This document shows, piece by piece, positions 31,042 to 35,811 of a DNA stretch of 35,811 bases (positions are counted from its first letter, which is position 1; every line of letters begins with the position of its first letter). Where the stretch lies: positions 1 to 35,811 of the forward strand of contig DAHXLY010000023.1 of NCBI GenBank assembly GCA_027365735.1. Direction: 5' to 3'. Made by a program: the position numbers and the translations under genes. Origin of the DNA: Microcaldota archaeon. GTDB lineage: Archaea; Micrarchaeota; Micrarchaeia; Micrarchaeales; Micrarchaeaceae. The notes below the pieces were generated by a model. It made no database searches. It was not told the DNA's origin and saw only the letters and a list, made by a program, of their open reading frames with translations.

Positions 31042-32781
31042 TTATCTCTTTCCTATCAACTTTCGGAGCTTGTCGAGGGGCATCGCGTTGAGGATCCGGT
31101 CCTTGGTCAGCCACCCGCGCCTTGCTGTGCCAACTCCGTAGCGCATAAGCATGTAGTTCTGTGTCCTGTGTGCGTCGGTTGCGATCGAGTACAATATCTT
31201 GTATTTGCTTGTTAACATAATGTTCGTATCGTTAAGGTCCATCCTGTTAGAGGCGTTTATCTCCAGGGCCACGTTGTTCCGCTCGGCTACCTCCGCAACT
31301 TTTTCGAGGTCTATCTGGAACTGCTCCCTTTCGCCGATTATTCTTCCGGTGGGGTGGGCTAGGACGTGAACAAGTCCTGTATCCATCGCCTTGATCGCAC
31401 GGTCTGTCATCGTCTCCTTTCCGACGTCCACCTGCGCCAACCTCGAATGTGTCGCTCCAACGACGCAATCCATCTCCTTCAGTATGTTTTTGTCGAGGTC
31501 AAGCTTTCCGTTGCGGAGTATGTCGACCTCGGCACCCTTCAGGATTGTCAGTTCGCCATTTAGGTCGTCGTTAAGCTTGTCTACGCGCTTGAAGTATTCT
31601 ATGAATCCCTTTTCGTCCATTCCCTTCGCTATCACCAGGCTCTTGGTGTGGTTGGTGGTGGCAATGTACTTGTAACCGAGGCCCACCGCGGCTGCCGCCA
31701 TCTCCTGTATGCTGTTCGCTCCGTCCGTTTCTTTGGTATGGGTGTGGAGGTCCCCTTTTATGTCAGACATTTCTACAAGTTTCGGTATCTTGTGCCTTAG
31801 TGCCAGCTCTACTTCTCCCCTTGCCTCTCGCATCTCGGGCGGCATCCACTGCATCCCCAGCTTTTCATAAATGCTTTCCTCCTCCACACCTCCAACGTTT
31901 TTGTTTTTTCTGTCGAATAGCCCGTACTCATTGAGCTTGTAGCCCAACTTGACTGCAATCGTTCTCACTTGCACGTTGTGGTCCCTGCTGCCTGTGAAAT
32001 ATTGCACCGCTGCACCAAAACTTTCGGGTTCCAGCGCACGGAGGTCGCACTGGATTCCCATTTTCAGCCATACCGTCGCCTTGGTCGGGCCTTGTGAAAG
32101 AATTGATTCAACTTCAGGAAGGCTGGTGAAGAACCTCATTACCTCAGGAGCTTTTTTCGATATTGCGAGTATGTCCATATCCCCAACCGTCTCCCTCATC
32201 CTCCTCGCGGAACCGGCTATCATCACCTTCTCCACGAGCCCGCTCTTCCTGAGCTTTTCGACTATTGCCTCCGCCGCGGGGAGCGCGTCGATTATCAGCA
32301 TCCTTCCCTTGCTGGACTCCTTCATCTCGAGCCCGTGCTTTATCACCTCCTCGCTCTTCTCCCCAAAACCCTCGAGCTTGCTGACCTTGTGGGTGTCTAT
32401 CGCCCTCTTGAGGTCGTCTATGTTGCGAACCCCGAGCTTTTTGTAGAGCGTCAGTGCCTTCTTTGCCCCCAGCCCAGTCACGGCAGTGAGGTTCCTCATA
32501 TCGAACGGGTACTTCTTCTTCATCATCTCGTACTTCTTCGACTTACCTGTCTTGAGATACTCCTCAATCAGCCCAGCTATGGACTTTCCGACCCCTGGTA
32601 GCTCCATCAATGCGGCTGTGCCGCCCTTGTTGTATACCTCTTCAATCGGCTCTTGTAGTGTTTCAATCGTAAGTGCCGCCTTTTTGTAGGCCCTGACCTC
32701 AAACCTGGCTGTGGGAAAGTCCTCAAGCCCCAAAAAGTCAGCTATCTCGTACAGTATTTCAGAGATGGCCTTGTTCTCCAT
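31042..32781 (-). CDS. polX: Family X DNA polymerase with PHP domain
   Basis: A 579-residue repair polymerase. The N-terminus has the 8-kDa and fingers region with helix-hairpin-helix motifs LPGVGKS and VTGLGAKKA. The palm shows AGSARR with GDMDIL (Asp201, Asp203) and the third Asp246 in QCDLRAL. A C-terminal PHP domain has DLHTHTKETDG, NHTKS, GAEVDIL, GATHS, AHPTGR, EINAS and TDAH, which keeps the metal ligands. Bacterial and archaeal PolX enzymes fill gaps in base excision repair, and PHP adds 3' processing. It follows an unknown 67-residue gene by 8 nt. ogg elsewhere in the window fits a base-repair theme, though not one operon. Confidence 0.95.
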   Translation of the reverse strand: MENKAISEILYEIADFLGLEDFPTARFEVRAYKKAALTIETLQEPIEEVYNKGGTAALMELPGVGKSIAGLIEEYLKTGKSKKYEMMKKKYPFDMRNLTAVTGLGAKKALTLYKKLGVRNIDDLKRAIDTHKVSKLEGFGEKSEEVIKHGLEMKESSKGRMLIIDALPAAEAIVEKLRKSGLVEKVMIAGSARRMRETVGDMDILAISKKAPEVMRFFTSLPEVESILSQGPTKATVWLKMGIQCDLRALEPESFGAAVQYFTGSRDHNVQVRTIAVKLGYKLNEYGLFDRKNKNVGGVEEESIYEKLGMQWMPPEMREARGEVELALRHKIPKLVEMSDIKGDLHTHTKETDGANSIQEMAAAAVGLGYKYIATTNHTKSLVIAKGMDEKGFIEYFKRVDKLNDDLNGELTILKGAEVDILRNGKLDLDKNILKEMDCVVGATHSRLAQVDVGKETMTDRAIKAMDTGLVHVLAHPTGRIIGEREQFQIDLEKVAEVAERNNVALEINASNRMDLNDTNIMLTSKYKILYSIATDAHRTQNYMLMRYGVGTARRGWLTKDRILNAMPLDKLRKLIGKR

Positions 32782-32789
32782 GCTAAAAG

Positions 32790-32993
32790 TTAAGCAGGGT
32801 CTTTATAAAAAACTAGCAGCTTTGTTGCGTCCTCCGGAACCCTGACGCGTATGACTTTCCTGAGCATGTCGCCGTAACTCCTGGCAAACGCCGCAAGGTC
32901 GTTTATGTCGTTCCTAAGCATGCTGCCGCATGAAATCCACCTTTTTCTCTCGAAAATGGATATCATCTCCTCTGAAGTCCGCACGATTGCCAT
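32790..32993 (-). CDS. Short hypothetical protein upstream of polX
   Basis: A 67-residue protein of unknown function (MAIVRTSEEMISIFERKRW at the N-terminus, then RSYGDMLRKVIRVRV). It is basic and helical-looking, with no motif I can name. The ATG at 32993 lies about 24 nt from a TATA-like box that also faces the divergent gene, and polX follows by 8 nt, so it is probably the first gene of a polX operon. The frame is plausible but short, so a non-coding alternative cannot be excluded. Confidence 0.6.
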   Translation of the reverse strand: MAIVRTSEEMISIFERKRWISCGSMLRNDINDLAAFARSYGDMLRKVIRVRVPEDATKLLVFYKDPA

Positions 32994-33009
32994 ATGGGAA
33001 CTTTTCCAG

Positions 33010-33023
33010 CCAAATATTAATAC
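33010..33023. promoter_or_regulatory. Bidirectional TATA-like box upstream of the polX operon and the transglutaminase-like gene
   Basis: CCAAATATTAATAC is nearly symmetrical. It is 24 nt from the minus-strand ATG at 32993 (leaderless) and about 60 nt from the plus-strand start near 33079. Confidence 0.5.
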
Positions 33024-33078
33024 TTTGCCTATACGGCAGATATTTTACCCTTTCGATACCAATATTATTGGGGTGGAT

Positions 33079-33669
33079 GTGTCGGACGACAAAGACAAAG
33101 GTACTCTCGACAGGGAGATGAGGCTCAACCAGCTTTACCTCGCCATAATCTCCCGCTACAGGGAGTACATCGAGGAGAAAGAGCACATATCAGTAGCTGA
33201 GCTTCCTACCATGGTGCTTCCGAAGAACCAGAGGGTGCTCGGGAAGGCGGAGGAGATCAAGTCGTCCTTCGGGATGTATTCGTACAAAAGCCACTTCTAC
33301 GAGGCGAGCATAAACGCCTTCTATTTCGTCAAGAAGAACGTGGATGACGTGGTAATGCCCCTGCAGTTCTGGCTAACGCCCGAGGACACGTTAAACTTCG
33401 GAGTGGGCGACCTGCTCGATCGGAACGTGCTTCTCTGCAGTTTGATGATAGCTCTCGGCAATCCATCGGCGAAGGTGCTGGTCCACATAATCGGAGGCAC
33501 GAGGAGGGTGTTCACCTACTATGAATTTGAAGGCCACGCCTATATGCTGGATTTCAGCAGCGGTTTCAAGAAGTTCGAGAACAGGGATGCGCTGATAAAA
33601 TCGCTGGGCATAGATGATGAGACGATCGCCTACGAGTTCAACGATAAGATGTACGTGGAGATAAGCTGA
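33079..33669 (+). CDS. Transglutaminase-like fold protein lacking the expected cysteine
   Basis: About 196 residues. The C-terminal half resembles the archaeal transglutaminase-like pattern: LQFWLTPEDTLNFGVGDLLDRNVLLCSLMIALG, then AKVLVHIIGGTRRVF and FEGHAYMLDFSSG. In active members a Cys follows Gly-Asp (GDC); here it is GDLLD, so the nucleophile is absent, while the His (FEGH) and Asp (LDF) that complete the triad appear present. It is probably a non-catalytic relative. The start is uncertain: GTG 33079 (GGGGTGG just upstream), GTG 33073 or ATG 33118. The frame is open further upstream but overlaps the divergent gene and its promoter. It is divergent from the polX operon. Confidence 0.65.
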   Translation: MSDDKDKGTLDREMRLNQLYLAIISRYREYIEEKEHISVAELPTMVLPKNQRVLGKAEEIKSSFGMYSYKSHFYEASINAFYFVKKNVDDVVMPLQFWLTPEDTLNFGVGDLLDRNVLLCSLMIALGNPSAKVLVHIIGGTRRVFTYYEFEGHAYMLDFSSGFKKFENRDALIKSLGIDDETIAYEFNDKMYVEIS

Positions 33670-33694
33670 TTGTGCGTTATCCGCGCAGGGAAGG

Positions 33695-34948
33695 TTAGGC
33701 CGCGGGCATCTGGGCCCGAGTTTCCCGTTTCACCACAACTTTTGTTCTGGCGATAAGCACGCTCGCTATTATGTTTGTAAGTATTATCACCATGAAGCAG
33801 ATGTAAAATATGTCGCTAAAGTAGATCCCGCCGATGGAGAACAGTATCGCGGCAAGCACGGCAACAACCGTGCCCCTCTGCATGAGCGCAAATGCAATGT
33901 CGCGGTATCCCTTTTTACTGTCCAGCACGTACTTCACCTCAATGAACCTGATCGCGCACAGGATGGCTGTTACTAATATCGCATACAGGAAAAACTTCAA
34001 TGAGAGCAGCGCAATCATCCCTATGAAGACAAAAAAGAACGTTATTATGAGGAACTCTATGTCGCGCTCGACCGCATTTCTTTCGCTGACTTCTATCTTC
34101 TTTGCGTTCATCTTGAAGCCGAAGAAGTTTGCTATGGGCTTGTAGTTCCCAAGTATTATTGCAAAGATGAGCACGGATATTGCGGCGGCCCCGTTGAAAA
34201 GGTCAACGATTCCGTAGAGCAGTATCGCCATCGCAAGAGTTGCCAAATAGCCCCGCGCCCCCTTTATGTAGTTCTGCACCATGAGCCACAAGAGCCCCGC
34301 CACTAAGCCGAAGACTATGGAAACGCTGATGTAGTCTATCGCTATGTTGGCGAAGCCGCTCGCGGTAAGCGCATTGCCGTTTGTGAAAGAGAGCAAGAGG
34401 GTGAAAAACAGTATCGCAAACACCGAGTTTAACGTCGCCTCGAGCAAAAGCGACCCATAAATCTCAGCGGGCAGTTTTATCTTCTTGATGAGCGGCACCA
34501 CAATCACAGTAGATGTTTCACCAAGTATCGCGCCGAGAAGCGCCCCGTACAAAATGGGCCATCCGAAGACCGCCCACATTAGGACCGCCAGCACGACCAT
34601 CGGGATAAACGTATCGAGGAATCCGAGCGACAGGCCCCTAGTGTTGCTCAGCAGCTCTTTATTGGCGACTATCACTTTGCCGCCGTTGTACATTATCACG
34701 ACAAGCGCAAGGTCGCCGAATATGGCGGCAAGCGACCTGAGGAAGTTGACGGCGTTCTGGGAGAGAAGGTGCCCCACCGGGCCAAGCAGAATGCCTATCG
34801 CTATCAATATGAGCGCCTCCGGTATTTTTGTCCTATTGAATATCGCCCGCGCTATGTAGCCTATGATTATTATCGCCGCGACGGCTATAAGCACAGGTAC
34901 CGATGAAATGTCCGCCTGAAGAATACCAGAGTAAATCATGTATCCCAT
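33695..34948 (-). CDS. Cation/proton antiporter (CPA superfamily), altered transport motif
   Basis: A 417-residue membrane protein with about 12 hydrophobic segments of the CPA1/CPA2 antiporter fold. It has the family pattern: GPVG in helix 2, LALVVIMYNGGK, GALLGAILGETSTVIVVPLIKKIKLP and then LLEATLNSVFAILFF. In typical relatives the last segment reads ES-x-x-x-D, where Asp carries ions; here Glu170 and Asn174 remain but Ser175 occupies the Asp position, so activity may differ. The MYNGG segment also has Asn where LFEGG carries Glu. The ATG at 34948 lies about 25 nt from a TATA-like box. It converges with the transglutaminase-like gene. The ions carried are not predictable. Confidence 0.85.
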   Translation of the reverse strand: MGYMIYSGILQADISSVPVLIAVAAIIIIGYIARAIFNRTKIPEALILIAIGILLGPVGHLLSQNAVNFLRSLAAIFGDLALVVIMYNGGKVIVANKELLSNTRGLSLGFLDTFIPMVVLAVLMWAVFGWPILYGALLGAILGETSTVIVVPLIKKIKLPAEIYGSLLLEATLNSVFAILFFTLLLSFTNGNALTASGFANIAIDYISVSIVFGLVAGLLWLMVQNYIKGARGYLATLAMAILLYGIVDLFNGAAAISVLIFAIILGNYKPIANFFGFKMNAKKIEVSERNAVERDIEFLIITFFFVFIGMIALLSLKFFLYAILVTAILCAIRFIEVKYVLDSKKGYRDIAFALMQRGTVVAVLAAILFSIGGIYFSDIFYICFMVIILTNIIASVLIARTKVVVKRETRAQMPAA

Positions 34949-34966
34949 TAGGTAATTGATGACAGG

Positions 34967-34979
34967 GTTTTTATTTTTG
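34967..34979 (-). promoter_or_regulatory. TATA-like box for the antiporter gene
   Basis: AAAAATAAAAACC on the minus strand, centred 25 nt upstream of the ATG at 34948, consistent with a leaderless transcript. Confidence 0.5.
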
Positions 34980-35061
34980 CCTGATTGCCGTCAAAATCGT
35001 TGTAATGAAAAATGGAATAGTGCCATGGGCCCGACACAAGATGTATGTGGAGCTCGGCTGA

Positions 35062-35481
35062 CTATTTGTCCTTTCGGCGCGGAAGCGCCTCGATGTAGTC
35101 AATGATGTCCTTGTGGGTCTTCGCCCCTGCCTTCTTCGCCTCCCTCTCAAGCTGTTCGTCGCTCATTCCCATGCTTGTGAGCAGTTCCCTGAACACCTCC
35201 GTAGTTTTTTCTTTTGCCTCTCTGTCGGCCTCCTTTATGACCTGCGCGCGTGTAACTCCGCCTTTTGGGACCTTGTTGCCTATCTCGAAAGTGTACCTTT
35301 CAATGTGGGATCCGCCCAGTATATGCTTCGCTTCGTTCTCCGCGCTCTCGCTGTTCTTCCGAAGTAGTATCACGACGTCAATGCCCCTGGCGAACACACC
35401 GTTGACCTCGGGAGCCCTTCTCATTATCTCAGCAGCATACCTCTTGACCCAACCCGTTACCAATGTGTTGTTTTCTACCAT
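35062..35481 (-). CDS. Hypothetical protein with charged C-terminal half
   Basis: About 139 residues, not recognised. The N-terminal half looks alpha/beta (EVNGVFARGIDVVILLRKN, then SHIERYTFEIGNKVPKGG), the C-terminal half is a charged helix (AREAKEKTTEVFRELL, MSDEQLEREAKKAGAKTHKD). No signal peptide or membrane helix is seen. I chose the ATG at 35481, with GGTG about 7 nt upstream; an in-frame GTG at 35490 is possible. The upstream gene stops at 35500 on the same strand, so both are probably co-transcribed. It has the codon style of its neighbours. Confidence 0.62.
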   Translation of the reverse strand: MVENNTLVTGWVKRYAAEIMRRAPEVNGVFARGIDVVILLRKNSESAENEAKHILGGSHIERYTFEIGNKVPKGGVTRAQVIKEADREAKEKTTEVFRELLTSMGMSDEQLEREAKKAGAKTHKDIIDYIEALPRRKDK

Positions 35482-35499
35482 GTTAAACACCGACAGTCA

Positions 35500-35811
35500 T
35501 CAGAACCTCATCAACTCGACATGCTCATGCACTCCAACGCGTGACAGCGTCTCTCTGACCGCCATCTCTACGGTATTGCCCTTTCCATCCTTGAGCTCCA
35601 GCACATCCGGCATCGTGAGTGCGCGCATCGCAACCTCTTGGAATCCAACCGCCACATGCGCGACTGTTTTCCCATTCTCGTCCCTGAGCGAAAGGATTGC
35701 TGGCTTCTCTAAAGCTTTCCATGCTGCAAGTCTATTGCCACTGACTAGATAGTGAGCGACCGTGGTCTTGTGTGCATTACAAATAAATTCCTGCGTCTCT
35801 ATCGGTAACAT
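35500..35811 (-). CDS. Ankyrin-like hypothetical protein, possibly truncated at window edge
   Basis: The frame runs from the last base of the window to 35500, beginning with an ATG at 35811, but it may extend beyond the edge, so the N-terminus is uncertain. Of the 103 residues seen, two segments, LSLRDENGKTVAHVAV and LELKDGKGNTVEMAV, resemble ankyrin-type helix-turn repeats, spaced about 33 residues apart. The rest is not recognised. It lies 18 nt upstream of the next gene on the same strand. A protein-binding role would be the usual meaning of ankyrin-like repeats, but two imperfect repeats are weak evidence. Confidence 0.6.
   Translation of the reverse strand: MLPIETQEFICNAHKTTVAHYLVSGNRLAAWKALEKPAILSLRDENGKTVAHVAVGFQEVAMRALTMPDVLELKDGKGNTVEMAVRETLSRVGVHEHVELMRF

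Noticed and set aside
1-35811. Search for tRNA, rRNA, CRISPR arrays, transposases, integrases and attachment sites
   Set aside because: Intergenic gaps are nearly all under 120 nt and none showed cloverleaf, repeat-spacer or terminal-repeat structure by eye; a computed tRNAscan or Infernal search was not possible.

Overview
The window is a gene-dense stretch of an archaeal chromosome. The core machinery is archaeal: a two-subunit family D DNA polymerase (DP1/DP2), the A subunit of DNA topoisomerase VI, a membrane-anchored Lon-B protease, a Kae1/Bud32 pair, ribosomal proteins S19e, S26e, L29, L31e, L39e and LX, aIF6, SUI1/aIF1, prefoldin alpha and FtsY. Many start codons lie about 25 nt downstream of an A/T-rich TATA-like box, which suggests leaderless or short-leader transcripts. 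Small intergenic gaps, separate kae1 and bud32 genes, ribosomal genes scattered from their usual clusters and several pilin-type or propeller surface proteins suggest a small-genome DPANN lineage, possibly Micrarchaeota/ARMAN-like. That placement is inference and no marker tree was run. I saw no rRNA, tRNA, CRISPR array, insertion sequence or phage module.

Layout. (1) 1-4017, minus strand: a four-gene central-carbon operon, mdh, citrate synthase, isocitrate dehydrogenase and a PrpD/MmgE-type dehydratase that runs off the left edge. Together they could convert malate to 2-oxoglutarate if PrpD supplies the citrate/isocitrate dehydration step. (2) 4060-6037: a charged helical protein and, divergently, a secreted, C-terminally anchored Kelch-like propeller protein. 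(3) 6148-10106, plus: translation and secretion cluster S19e, PDCD5, L39e, L31e, aIF6, LX, prefoldin alpha, FtsY, followed by a pilus-type secretion ATPase (10144-11469). (4) 11479-14663, minus: topoisomerase VI A and Lon-B. (5) 14765-17290, plus: small membrane protein, L29 (no standard start codon), SUI1, Kae1, Bud32. (6) 17291-18677, minus: S26e and a B-box membrane protein. (7) 18773-21203, plus: a pilin-signal Kelch-like protein, a degenerate RpiB-like protein and an HTH regulator. (8) 21204-22665, minus: 8-oxoguanine glycosylase and a translin-family protein. (9) 22717-25226, plus: methyltransferase, VIT1/CCC1-type transporter, MFS transporter. (10) 25321-30590, plus: UPF0147 protein and both PolD subunits. 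(11) 30591-32993, minus: small protein, PolX with PHP domain, winged-helix-like protein. (12) 33079-35811: a transglutaminase-like protein lacking the expected cysteine (plus), then a cation/proton antiporter homologue with altered transport residues and two poorly known genes (minus).

The points most worth following up are the possible aconitase-free mdh-gltA-icd-prpD operon, the paired Kelch-like surface proteins with two different anchors, the RpiB-derived protein coupled to an HTH gene, the missing L29 start codon, bidirectional TATA boxes, and three convergent gene pairs whose stop codons abut with no bases between them.
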